64,000 nt of DNA from Tamarix chinensis. Taxonomy: Eukaryota; Streptophyta; Magnoliopsida; Caryophyllales; Tamaricaceae. The notes under the pieces are model-generated. The model was not told where the DNA came from and searched no databases. It saw nothing but the letters and a program-made list of their open reading frames with translations. The position numbers and the translations under genes were made by a program. Each line of letters starts with the position of its first letter. The first letter of the stretch is position 1. The stretch is from positions 64,470,896 through 64,534,895 of the forward strand of contig CM060178.1 in assembly GCA_030549775.1 (NCBI GenBank), read 5' to 3'. Below are positions 1 through 11,429 of the stretch, piece after piece.

Positions 1-920
1 GCTAAAATATCTAACTTTTCTCAACTTTTATTCTAACTTGCTTAGGGAAAGTAAGAGAGAACTAAAACCAAGATTAGAAGAAGAGAAATAAACACAATTC
101 CTTCACAATTCAAAGGAGAAAACCAAAGAGGATATCTATTTTTCTCAACATAAGGAAGAAGAGAGTAGAAAATGGAAGGGAATTCAATATTTAGTGAGAT
201 TTTCACAAGAAGAAGGAAGAAGAGAGCAAGAACACAATTTTGTAATGAAGATAGATCACCAGAATGAGAGGTATAGGAGCAAGCTGGCCGATATCCCTAA
301 GGAAAAGGAGGGATGAGATAGGTGATATTGAGTGTGGGCAAGATAAAAAGTGAAGGATGACTTGATAGGGTGGTAAGGGGTTGAGTATAGTCAGAGATGG
401 GCATGCAAGTGGGTTGGAAAGGTATGAGAGATTCCCCAAAGTCAATAATTGCTACCCTAGCTTCCAAAAGAAAGAAAAAGGAGAAGGGAGGCTTGCCTCT
501 AAAAGTGGATTTTTGGGAAACGTTTGCTAATTAAAATCATGTAATGGTTTAATTAGTATGAAAATAATTCTAGAAAACTGAAACACACTTATTAGCATAA
601 TTAAATTCAAATAAGAAGTTTTCATAATCATTGGAGAGAAATTTAAATTAAAATCAAAAACGAATATGAAATCATAGGAAATTAGTCAATCGGTTTAGGC
701 AATCTGGTCGACTAGTTTGTCAAGAACAAGAATATAAATTTTCCCAGCAAACTAGTCAATTGGTTATGTAAATCAATCGGTTGGTATGCTTGAAATTCAC
801 ATTTTTATTAGAATTTCAAGCCCATTTCAAAACCAAAACCTATTTATCTTATATTAACATAATTCTAAATGAAATTTAAAGGATTTTGAGATAGAGTATT
901 GCATGGACGATCTGTGCACA
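1..920. other. AT-rich stretch without a recognisable gene
   Basis: Purine-rich then AT-rich sequence. I see no conserved protein motif on either strand, only short chance open frames. Repeat-derived sequence begins just after 920. Confidence 0.5.
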
Positions 921-921
921 G

Positions 922-1173
922 CCATAAGCATGACCATGCAATACTAAAATTTCTTATCGCACGCCCGTGAAATCTAGCACAGCCTACTCATGCACATTTG
1001 CCCACCCTGTACATGGCATGTCCCACGCCTATGCATATATATTTAAATTAAGTATGCTCTTCCTAATAATCAAGAACGACCATGCCACTTAGCAGAGTTT
1101 GATTGTGCACGATTCCAACTGTCGACCAGGGTATGCACTGCGTGTAGCATGGCCATATAGCTGCCTATTTTGA
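922..1173 (+). repeat. Direct repeat copy A (partner at 2030-2281)
   Basis: This roughly 250-bp stretch recurs, diverged, at 2030-2281. Both copies share in order a TTCTTATC/TTTCTTTAT A-CACG start, an AGCACA block, a TTTAA(A)TTAAGTATG segment, a GCACGATTCCAACT block and a GGGT(A/G)TGCACT block. The copies lie about 1.1 kb apart and bracket a retroelement protease fragment, so they are probably internal repeats of a decayed gypsy-type element. Confidence 0.6.
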
Positions 1174-1199
1174 TACGTTCTTAATCCTCTTGTTACTAG

Positions 1200-1453
1200 T
1201 TTATGTGGTGTTTGATTCATGAGCATCTCTATCATTTGTGTCTTCTATATTTGTTGCTAAAGCTGCATTGACTTCATCTTCTTTTGCATCTATATCTATG
1301 ATTTTATCTTCTAGGGATAAACTGGACTGTACTAGACTCTACTTGGATATGAACTTAGAGATAGGTGGGGTAGACTTCCTAATAAACCTGGTTGAGTTGG
1401 ACCTTCAGGATTTTGACATTATCATTGGGATTGATATATTAGGGAGGTATTAG
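1200..1453 (+). pseudogene. Ty3/gypsy retropepsin fragment
   Basis: The forward frame resembles the retrotransposon aspartic protease (RVP_2 type) found in plant Ty3/gypsy polyproteins, which processes Gag-Pol. Around the active site the frame reads VVFDS, then a TGA stop where the catalytic Gly of DSGA would be, then ASLSFVSSIF. Further on there is an EIGGVDFLINLVELDLQDFD stretch followed by IIIGIDILGRY, matching the family pattern in which an LDLQDFDVILGMDWL-like motif follows the flap. The frame closes with TAG at 1453. No reverse transcriptase follows. It is a dead fragment, older than the hAT insertion downstream or independent of it. Confidence 0.65.
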
Positions 1454-1627
1454 GTAGTGATAGATTTTTTTGTAGGAGAGAGTCATGTTGTGGGAACCTT
1501 ACAGTGCTAGGGTCTTTCACCAAAGATGTAAGCCTAAACCTATGACGAAGGTTGTATCAGTCCATATGTTGTATTCTTTTGTGCAGAGACGTTACCCTAT
1601 GTTTTTTTTTTCGGAGTTCAAGAGCTA

Positions 1628-1722
1628 AACAAGGATGTGTGAGCATTGGAGGGCATTTTGATTACATAAGAGTGTCTAGATGTGTGAGCATTGGAGGGCA
1701 TTAGAGGGCATTTTGAGTTAGT
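1628..1722. repeat. Short tandem duplication
   Basis: The 22-bp phrase beginning TGTGTGAGCATTGGAGGGCA occurs at about 1634 and again at about 1680, followed by a third partial GGGCATT phrase. It is a local duplication in retroelement-derived DNA. Confidence 0.6.
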
Positions 1723-2029
1723 ATTAGGGGCTAAACCTGTTTCTATGGTATGAGAGATTATAAGACCATGAACGATTTCATGAAATATATGAACATAACT
1801 GCTCACTGATTGTTGTTATTGTACCGGTTCTTCAATCTTACTCTATTTTTCTTACTGCACGCTCCTATTACCATCATCAATTGCCACAGCCTCCACGTAT
1901 AGCCCAACGCCCAAGGACCAACCACCTAGGGCCACCCCATCCTTCCCCATCGTCATCACTGGCTATTTCCCCCGAACATTACCCCTTTTTCCCACTTCTT
2001 CCTTGTGTCTATCATGTTTTTGAGAAACA

Positions 2030-2281
2030 CATGGCCACAAGCACAATCGTGCAACACAAAATTTCTTTATCACATGCTCGTGCAACCCAGCACAACTTGC
2101 ACGCACACCCTCGCAAGGCTCGCAACATACTCATTCGCATCTATTCAATTTAAGTATGTTCTACCTGGTGATTGAGCATGGTCATGCCATTTTATATAGC
2201 CTAGCTATGCACGATTCCAACTCTTAACTAGGGTGTGCACTACTTGCAGCACGATCCTGCAGTTTCCCATTTTTGTCATGC
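2030..2281 (+). repeat. Direct repeat copy B (partner at 922-1173)
   Basis: Second copy of the repeat described at 922-1173, in the same orientation. It is preceded by a C-rich stretch (about 1880-2000). Confidence 0.6.
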
Positions 2282-2459
2282 ACCCTTATTTTCACCCCCA
2301 AACCTTATCCAAACAACACCAATTTTTTGCCATAGCTCCCCCCATGCACTCCACATGACTCAAGCTTCCATTTGACTTCGGTTATTTTCATTTTTACCTT
2401 CCTTTACCTTAATTTCTCCTTTAATTATAATCTTTGAGCCTAACTATGTATTATATTAT

Positions 2460-3970
2460 TTTTTAGATGATATTCCAGTGATCTAAAAGGAGGAGGTATA
2501 GGATTTACTTGCTTAGAGCCCGGTGTTCTAGGTGGTAAAAATATTAATCAATGTTTTAGGGTTTTTTGCATTATTTTCTTGTATAGATATGTGTATTTTT
2601 TTTTCATGATATTGTTGCTATATGATTTAATGTATATTGTTGATGATATGTTGTGATTATATGGAATATATGTTTGAAAGAAATTAAGAATGGATAAGAG
2701 TTATGGTTATAATTTTGTTATGTTAATGACATAGTTGTGGGAAATATACTTTATGTTATGAAATAAAGGCTAAATAAGCTATAGTAAGTGGAAATAAGCA
2801 TATTTTATGCGGTATAATGATAAATAATGGTTTTGGAAAAATAATGGTTGTTGAAGGTATGTGATTTTATAAAATAAAGGCTATTAGTTATCCTTAAGGG
2901 CATTTTGGTTATTACGGGTTAATATGGACATTTTTGTATTGTAATGTGTTAGATGGATTAAAATATGACAATGATATCCTAAGAAGTATTTGGAAAAATT
3001 ATTGTTTATCTTAGGTTCTTCCAATTAAGATAATGGTCTAATTAGGGGATTGTAACCTAAAATGATAATATTATTATTCCATGTGTAAAACCCTAGAGTT
3101 AATCTACAATTAAGGATATATTACTAATGTTAGCATTATAGGGTTGTATATTAAATTTGGTATTCATATTAGTTTTATAGGAAGAATTATGACTACCTGT
3201 GAAATTAGAGTTTTGGTAATTCTATGAGTAATACTTTAAGATAAGATTATTATTTTATTTTTCCGATGTGGGAGTTAGACCTTGAATTTTGGGTGTGATA
3301 ATAATGATGATATTTGGGAATGATATATTATAATTGGCGGTTGAATAATCAATATGAGAGCATGATGCTAGGAGTGTACTATTAAGATTTGAGAAAATTA
3401 AGGATTATAACTTGCGTGATGTGTTTATCTACCTCAATATGTTCAAATCATGTGAAGCAAGCATAAATAAGATACTAATAATTTAAAGTGAAAAAACACG
3501 TAAGTAGGGCTAAAGTGATGTTTTTACACATCCATTCCATTAGAGATAATAGTGGCTCAGGGCCATTGTTCCCCAAAAAGATGGTTTTATATATCAATTC
3601 CACCGAGGGATAATAATGGGTCGGGAGATTTTTACCATGAGAAGATGATGTTTTTATATATCCATTTATCTGGAGATAATAGTGCCTCATGAGAGTTTTG
3701 TTCTGAGAAGGTACTTCAGTTCATTCCACATAATTAATAATAGTGGGGCCCCTACTCATCGTGAATGAATATATAATAGTATAATCTATGGATAAGACAC
3801 TAGTGATTTAAAGTGAAAGAATAAGTGAGTCGGAACTAAGGTGATATTTTTATATCAATTCTACCAGAGATATTAGTGGCTCAAAAGTGTTTTGGTCCGA
3901 GAAGGTAATATTTTCATATCCATTCTACTAAATAATAATAGTGGCTAAGGTATTGATAAGTTTATATTTT
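2460..3970 (+). repeat. LTR-like dispersed repeat, copy 1
   Basis: This region is collinear with a second stretch near 61,080-62,000. Both contain GAGGAGGT.TAGGATTT.CTTGCTT followed, 0.8-1.0 kb later, by a TTAAAGTG(G)AA block and an AATAGTGGC motif. A C-rich segment precedes both. The arrangement suggests LTRs of one Ty3/gypsy family. I cannot place exact termini here. Confidence 0.45.
3515..3955 (+). repeat. About 65-bp degenerate tandem repeat, six units
   Basis: Six units start near 3517, 3580, 3647, 3711, 3839 and 3905. Each runs GATG/GGTGAT-TTTTATATATCCATTC, then an (A)GATAATAGTGGCTC motif, then a short linker. Where adjacent, spacing is 63-67 bp. The array sits inside the LTR-like region. 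Confidence 0.65.
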
Positions 3971-3974
3971 GACA

Positions 3975-5340
3975 TATTTTGTATCCTTATAATCTTATTT
4001 TTTATTATTTTAATTAATTAATATAGATAAATAATTATAATTTTATGTTTAAGTGGTAATAATTACACAAATTTTATTATTTAAGGTAAAATAATTATAA
4101 TTAAATAAATTTAAAATATAATATTATTTATTAATTTTATTTTACACGTATTGATTTTAAATAAAATAAAAAATATATAAATGAATCAGACCTTTAGATC
4201 AACGGCCTAAGGGCCGAAGGCCCAAAGGCCATGGAACATAAAGCAAAATAAACGAAGCCCGGACGAGACGTGGGCTATGAGAGGAAAAAAAAACGAAGCT
4301 AAATGTGGGTCAACAAATAGGGACGACTTGGAGGCTAGAACAAAAGAATTAAAGAGGGAGTCAGCAAAAAAAAAAAAAAAAAAAAAAAGGCAGTCAGGGA
4401 GCTGCTACGGCAGGAGACAAAAGAAAAGAAGGGGAGCCATTGGGGTCAGGAAGGCTGATGTGGGAGGCAAAAAGGGTGCACAGCGATGCAACAAAAAGAT
4501 GGTTGCACGGAAAGACCAAAAAGGGCGGCGCATAGGAAAAAAAGGAGAGCCTGCGAGCATAGAAGGACAGAGTAGTAGCTAAAATGTTACTTACCTAAAT
4601 TTTAAATCCAAACTCAAACCCAAATTTTAAATCCAAATTCAAATCCAATTATTTTTTTTAAAAACATACATATCAATACACTTATTTTATTTTTTATTAA
4701 TAATTAAGTAATATAAACTAATAATAATACAAAATAAAAAATATATACTATAAAAAAAGTGTAAATCTTTTTTTTATAATAATAATAATGATGATGATAA
4801 TTATAATAGAAATAATGCTAATAATAAATTTATGGTATTTTTAGGTAATAATTTTCTTTTATATTATATTATTATTAATTTATATTATTCAATTATAAAA
4901 AAATTAGATTAGTGTATTAATATATATTTTTTAAGAAATTTGGTTTGAGTTTGGGTTTAAAATTTGGGTATATAGCATGACTTGAGTAGTAGCCAGGAGA
5001 GAGGAGAGAGAGAAGCACACCCACATACGATATCCAATAAAAGCCATCGATCGAAAAAAAAAAGAAAAGAAATTTCGTATAGAAATCAAGGATACTGAGA
5101 GAGAGATAAAGATAGAAAAATTTTATACCGCTAAAATTTAATTTAGATGAAATAAATTCTTGATCTTTCATCCATAATTAATTTTAGTTATTTTTTTCCT
5201 ATTTTTAGTTTATATTTTTAGGTATATATTTCTATGTATTTAATTTGATAATTATAGCTGGCTGAATATTTATTGCTAGGGAATATATTAAAACCCTAGA
5301 TTAAGATTTGAGATATAATTTTATTTTTCTTTATTTCGTG
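3975..5340. other. AT-rich DNA with a lysine-rich spurious frame
   Basis: The stretch is mostly A/T homopolymer-like sequence. An open frame at 4277-4582 (101 codons) is dominated by Lys, Arg and Gly because the DNA is a purine-rich run that includes a poly-A tract of about 20 bases. It has no domain signature, and I do not regard it as a gene. A GGGCCGAAGGCCC palindrome lies near 4210-4225. Confidence 0.5.
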
Positions 5341-5374
5341 GGATTGTTCCTTGACTATATATATATATATATAT

Positions 5375-5524
5375 AGTATAATTTATATAGCACATGCCTT
5401 GTTTTGGTTTTCTCATAAGTGATAGTATGTAGGATTATATATATATATATATATATATATAGTATAATTTATATAGCACATGCCTTGTTTTGGTTTTCTC
5501 ATAAGTGATAGTATGTAGGATTAT
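5375..5524. repeat. 86-bp perfect tandem duplication with TA microsatellites
   Basis: The phrase from AGTATAATTTATATAGCACA to GTAGGATTAT (64 bp) is present identically at 5375-5438 and 5461-5524. A (TA)n run precedes each copy, giving an 86-bp period. The perfect identity implies a recent duplication, probably promoted by the TA run. Confidence 0.85.
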
Positions 5525-6282
5525 TTATCTGCTAAGTGGCCATATAAATATACTAGAATTTATTTGTATAAATTGCAGCTAGGTTAGATAACAATTCACC
5601 TAATAGTTTGGTGATTTTATTTAGGGAAGCAATATAAGGTGTATGGACCTACTTTTGGTGTACAACTTGGTCAATCCTTTTCTCGTGATTAATTATTGAC
5701 TTAGAAATTATTATTATATGTTAACCTAATCTAGTGGTGGATTTCAAATTCTCTATGTATATGCATTTATCCATTCTTATTATTATTATTTTATTTATTA
5801 TTTTATTATTTTTCTAATTTTATAACCCCTATTAGTATTTTTCTTATTTATTTATTTATTTATTTTGTGTTAACTAGGGTTTTATTTTTCTTTATTTTTT
5901 TAAGCTAGTTAAATAGATGTGAGCCTTTTCAATTTCCGGTATAGAATGATACTCTTATTTGCTAGTACTACAAATGACAACAAGAGGGTTTAAATTGAAT
6001 GTCGGCTACAACCACACCAAGTATGTTGTCTCTGAGAAGGTAGCACAGATTGTTCCACTGATTTAAAAACAATGGAGTTTTTGAACTCAATATATATAAA
6101 AGAATAAAAACAGTTATATCTAATAAAGAAGCCTATATCAGTATTTATCTTATCAAATGTGTCATTGGTGTGAATGTGTACTTATAATCTATTTATTATG
6201 AAGGTATGTTTTATCTGTATACCTGACTCGATAAGTATTGTTACTTTCCTCAATACGTAATGTACTGACTACATATTTCATA
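5525..6282. other. No gene seen; left flank of the hAT insertion
   Basis: AT-rich sequence without conserved coding signal. Its right edge ends in the target-site copy GGTGCTGC. The sequence resuming at 13,550 would be its original continuation. Confidence 0.5.
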
Positions 6283-6290
6283 GGTGCTGC
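6283..6290. repeat. hAT target-site duplication, left copy
   Basis: GGTGCTGC. It is identical to 13,542-13,549, and eight base pairs is the hAT-superfamily signature. Confidence 0.85.
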
Positions 6291-6306
6291 TAGAGTTAAC
6301 AAAAGT

Positions 6307-6532
6307 TGACCCGACCAACCCAACCCGACCTGACCCGAGCGAAACCCAACCCGATAAGACCCGAAAAATATAGCAACTCGACTCGACACTGACCCAACAA
6401 AAATAAACCCAACCTGAACTCTACCTAATCTGATCCCAACCCATGACCCATCATTGACCCAACCTGATAGCGACCTGACCCTGCATTAACCCGACTCAAC
6501 CCGACGTTGACTCGACCAGACATCAAAATATA
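6307..6532. repeat. hAT left subterminal ACCCGAC repeats
   Basis: Dense degenerate copies of ACCCGACC, AACCCAACCC and GACCTGACC lie just inside the left terminus. In hAT elements such blocks are candidate transposase-binding sites. Confidence 0.75.
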
Positions 6533-6539
6533 TTATAAT

Positions 6540-7530
6540 AATAATAAATTACACATTTTATTATTCTTTTAAAGCTTTTAAAAATATAGTATTTTATAAA
6601 TCGTACTTTATTTTCATAATTTTACCACAGACATTCTTATTTATTAATGATATCCTAATAAGATATATTATTAATAAATAAATAACCAAAATAAAAAAGG
6701 CAAACATCCGGTTTTAAGGCTGCAAAATAATTTCCAAAAAGTCTTCCATTACATCCACTAATCTACCTATTTGGAGAAACTCTTAATAGAAGAGCATAAT
6801 AGTGTCATTTATCAGTTATCACCCACAAAATACAAAAAGCAATAACTATACCCAACAATAACTTAACAAAATTAAAAGATCTAGAAAAATCTCCAGTAAC
6901 ATCCATAATTCATGCATAAGTTATAAAGTTACAAGTTACAACCTATAGGATGCATAGATAATATAAAAAAAACATAAAAAAGAAAACAAACATCAAAATG
7001 ACCATCAAAGCACAAACATGCACATCACTTACAAACTATTACAACAACTTCCACATAAAATGTCTACTACATAAAACATGGTAGAAAAACTTACAAAGCA
7101 ATAGAATAAGAGCATCAATATTAGAATATGCCACTTATAAGTTTTAACACAATGCCTCTAATAGCAATAAAAGAACACTAATAGATAGCAGTTTGCCAAT
7201 AACATAAAGATTATCCAAGTATGGTAAATCTACAACATAAGTAACAAATGACATGATTGAATAAAAATTAAATTTCTTGCCCACAAAAGATAACAATCAC
7301 CCATGTTTACAAGCAAAAGCGTCTTAAACTTTTACTGCTATTTTTGAAACTCCTTAATCCATTTAATTATTGTTACTCGTTAACCTTGATGGCTCCATAG
7401 AAGTTCCTCCTCCTCCTTATTATATTTCTTCTTCTATTTCTTTAAATACCAAAAAAAACTATTACATTATTATCTTCAAAATTGATTGATAAAAAAATTA
7501 TCAAATAAAAAAATAAAAATTCATAACAAC
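6540..7530. other. hAT internal AT-rich DNA downstream of the transposase
   Basis: No coding signal seen. This lies between the left subterminal repeats and the 3' end of the antisense transposase, and would hold its 3' untranslated region. Confidence 0.5.
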
Positions 7531-7544
7531 TAATGTTATTACCA

Positions 7545-9812
7545 TCGTATCCATATAACCAATTACGAGTAGTTACCAAAGCATCAACATTTTTCGACAA
7601 CAATGAACTCCTTCACTTATTTAAACTTCTACCACCCATGCTAAAGGTTGACTCAGATGCAACGGTAGTAATAAGAATGGCAAGGATATCTTTAGCCATA
7701 GAAGAAATAATTAGAGAAGTCTTAGACTTATTTTTCCAAAATTGGATTACGTTAAGTGAAATTTTACAATCCAACCGCTAACTTTTGATATATATCTCAA
7801 ATTCACTTTTACAACTTTTACATCTACCTCCAACAAAAGTAAAAGCATCAAAATCCTAAATTTTAAACGAAGGAAAAAACAATAATTAGACTTGAAGTAA
7901 ACAGAAATTAGTAATAACAAAAATAAACATGTAATAAAGATAAAAAAATTTAGTGAGATATATTTCGATTTACCTCCATTTCATCATTTCTTCTATTCAC
8001 TTCTCTATTAACAGATGTCTCTTCATCAAATGAATTTGGAGCATTAGGACAATGATATTCATAGTGTTTGTACAGCTCGACAAATTCAACATATATATCA
8101 TTAGCGAACTTTGTACCCTTCTCATTAATGTGTAGTTTAACTAAGACAAACTTCACAAGGTCAAACTTATAACGTGGATCCAAAATTACAGCAAAAACAA
8201 GAATGACACTATAGTGCGACTAATACTTTTCAAAATTTTGCATCATTTGTAGTCCCATTCTACTGATATCATTATCATCACACCCCATTGCATTCTCCAA
8301 TATCAGTTGAATCCTCCAAACATTAAGAAAATACAAGTTGGCTGTAGAATATTCAAATCCAGAAAATAAACAGGTAATTTCATAGAAAGGTTCCAACAAC
8401 TCACAAATCTTTTACACTTTACTCCACTCATTCGACAAAATTTTAAACTTGTAACTAGCATCAACAGTGCCAAAGAAATCCAAAACACGATGATAATCTA
8501 ATGCTCTATGAAGCATAAGATATGTAGAATTCCATCTGGTAGCAACATCTAGCCACAACTTCCCAGAAATTGATATATTTAATTTTATAACACATTCATA
8601 AAACTGGATTATCCTTCCTTATGAAGCATCTATATAGTTCACATTCTCTCTAATTTTGAGCAAATATCCTTCAATATTTTTTAACCTCTCCCTCACTATC
8701 AAATTAAGGATATGAGCTGAACATATGATATGGAAGTATATCCCATCACATATAAAATTTTGAAGCAAAGTGGGTTTCAAGTGACTAATTATGTTGTCCA
8801 TATTAGATAAATTATCCATAATCATAGTGAATACCTTCTTCTCAATACTCCACTCTTTAAGTAATAAATACAACAAGTTCTAGATTTCAAGACTGGTGTG
8901 GGGAGGAGGACAATGGCAAAAACTCAACACTTTACAATTCAACTTCCAATCATCGTCTACATAATGAGCTGTTAGAGTGAGATACCCACGAGATGTGCAA
9001 GTTGTCCATATATCACAAGTCAAACATACCTTGCTAGAAATTACCCCAATAGTATGTTTGAGTTTAATTTTTAAATTAGCATGCTTTTCTAGGCAAACTT
9101 TCTTAATAGTGTTTCTAGACACATGTTTGACTTGGTGATTAAGATATTGATGAAGTTTCCTAACTCCCAAATGTTCAACATACGAGAATGAATAATCATG
9201 CCTCAAAATTACCTCAGCCAACATCTCACAATAAACTTTTGGATCAAATGAAATCTCACTAGATTTAGATGTGAAGGTATCTAGTGGAGTCCATTTTTTG
9301 TATACTTCACATACTTGTAGGTGTCTTAAGGCATAATAAGTATCGTATCTAGCTTAAATCCTATACTTTTCCTTTTTATAGTACTTACATAGAGATTGTT
9401 GTATTCCCTCTTCATCTTTAAATCGATCAAAGTTGTCCCACACCCTAGAGTATCTCTTCCGTTTGCCGAGAACTTTTGCAACCGGTAATTCAGCATCATT
9501 ATGTATGTTTATTGGAGCTTCATTTATAGCTAGATTTGAAGCTATAGCTATAAATTGATTATCTTATTCATATTATTCCTCTTCAAGATCAATGGCTATA
9601 ATTTTAAAACATAAAAAAAATTATGTCAATCTATAATTTTCAATAATGTGTAAACCAACAAGCAATAACTAAAAAAATGCAAGATGCTTATTTTTAACCC
9701 ACAAGCAATGATAATTAGTAATATTATATACAAAAATAATACCCTTGGTAGATGTGAAATCATAGGTATATATTTCATCTTCTTAAGGTGTCCTAAATTG
9801 TTTATCCTCCAT
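7545..9812 (-). pseudogene. hAT transposase (BED / RNase-H-like / hAT dimerisation), decayed
   Basis: This gene would encode the element's cut-and-paste transposase. Read antisense, a short first exon MEDKQFRTP starts at 9,812. Exon 2 begins near 9,597 after an AG. It contains a BED-like stretch (RKRYSRVWDNFDRF, 9,480-9,430) in which the first zinc ligand pair reads CKYY instead of CxxC. Next come KVCLTCDIWTTCTSRGYLTLTAHYVD-type core sequence (about 9,030-8,960), IICSAHILNLIVRERLKNIE (about 8,740-8,680), TRWNSTYLMLHRALDY (about 8,540-8,500), AVILDPRYKFDLVKF (DUF4413-like, about 8,190-8,150) and the C-terminal dimerisation signature TTVASESTFSMGGRSLNK (about 7,680-7,630). In-frame stops occur after HTSLEI (8,880), after YIDAS (8,619), around 8,220 and within the dimerisation domain. 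The family assignment is secure; the protein is non-functional as it stands. Confidence 0.88.
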
Positions 9813-10029
9813 ATCCTTTTAACCTTGTCTAGCTATACCTGTATGCATAAATAAATTATTGTTTGGTATTAAACAATTCTATACAATGTCAATTTGAATA
9901 TAAAAAAAAAATCTACAACAACCTACTTTTGATGCATATTTTTAAAACAATAAATAATATATTAATTTAAATAAAATAAAAAGATTATAAGTTTATAACA
10001 AACATAAAATTAAACTTATAAATATCTAA

Positions 10030-10600
10030 TATAATTATGATTTTTAATCCAAAACAGTAAATCTGGTAAAATCTTATTGAAATATTTAAATTGACGGCTC
10101 ACAATTGAAATTAGACACATTGTACAACATATTGTATACTCAATTGATTAAAAACTATTAAGGAATTACCTAATCTAACATAATTAGGGTTTTGAACTCA
10201 AACTACAAATCCGGTCAAATCTTATTCAAATATTTAAATTGACATCTCACAATTAAAATTAGACATATTCTACAATATATTGTAATTCAATTGATTAAAA
10301 ACAATTAAGGAATTACCTAATTTAACATAATTAGGGTTTTTGAGCCACAAGTGCAAATTCGATCAAATCTTATTTAAATATTTAAATTGACAGCTCACAA
10401 TTAAAATTAGACATATTCTACAACATTTTGTATACTCAATTAATTAAAAAAATTAAGGAATTACCCAATTTAACATAATTAGGATTTTTGAGTGCAAACT
10501 GTAAATCAGGTCAAATCGTATTTAAATATTTACATTAATAGTTCAAATTTAAAATCAGACATATTCTAAAACATATTACATAATCAATTTAATAAAATAA
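10030..10600. repeat. 147-148-bp tandem array inside the hAT element
   Basis: The phrase AGGAATTACC(T/C)AAT.TAACATAATT.GG starts at 10,161, 10,308 and 10,456, giving periods of 147 and 148 bp. Each unit also holds an ATTTAAATTGACAGCTCACAA-like segment and an AGACATATTCTACAACAT segment. Roughly four units are recognisable, the outer ones more diverged. Confidence 0.8.
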
Positions 10601-10974
10601 CTCAATTATACAATCCAATTTAATTCCGCAAGAGTTTTGACTTAACAATCCAATTCCAATATATTTCATACAATTTTCCCAAATTAACAATACCAATATG
10701 AAATTAAGCACATTTCACAGTATACTGCATAAACAATTTATCAAAAATTGCTTAATTGGACGAATCCGATAAATCCAAACATAACCGGGACAAAAATCTA
10801 ATTTTCACAATTCAATCATACATATTGCAATTAACTACTCCATATTAGTCATACAACATATACATACATCATTCAATAACCAATTTTTATTATCATTAGC
10901 TAATTTATAAAAAATTAATGAAAATGAGAATTAGGGTTTAAGATAATTATACCAAACAAATTGTTAGGAAATTA

Positions 10975-11375
10975 GCTAGGATAAGGGTTGCTAGAGCAAC
11001 ATCGATGGTGAAGGAACACTCGCCGGTGGTCAGCTGCACCGGACGTGGTTGGTTGCTTCTAGTAGTGTTCAATTTTGTCAATAGCGAGTAGAGTGGAAGG
11101 GGGTCGACTGTGGTGGCGTGGCACGTTAGTGCAATCAACGGACGGTTGTGGTGCGGTGGTGGTGTTGGGCGACAATGTAGAAACGAGGGAGAGAGCACAG
11201 GTTTCGACGGGAGAGAAGGCAGGGACGGGGGACCAAACAATGGCAGACTCGCATGGCACAGGGGCAGGGGTCGAGCTCGACTAGGATTCGTTTGTCTGCT
11301 CGAGTTTCAGACATATGAAAAGAAAATGAGAAGAGAAAATGAAGAAAAAAGGTTGGGGAGGGCTGGTTCTGGTTA
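10975..11375 (-). other. GC-rich island inside the hAT element
   Basis: About 400 bp of markedly higher GC content in an otherwise AT-rich element, with overlapping open frames on both strands (for example 10,947-11,240 antisense). No domain is recognisable. It lies upstream of the antisense transposase, so it may be promoter or 5' leader, or a captured host fragment. Open frames on both strands are expected from GC-rich DNA and are not evidence for a gene. Confidence 0.45.
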
Positions 11376-11429
11376 GACCATACCAGTTGTTTTTTAAAAA
11401 AAATTAAAAACAACATAAAATACAATAAG

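Noticed and set aside
4277..4582. 101-codon lysine-rich open frame
   Set aside because: It arises from a purine-rich run with a long poly-A tract; no domain, no splice or promoter context.
11059..11425. Overlapping open frames on both strands as genes
   Set aside because: Open frames in several phases of both strands are a GC-composition effect; no domain supports any of them.
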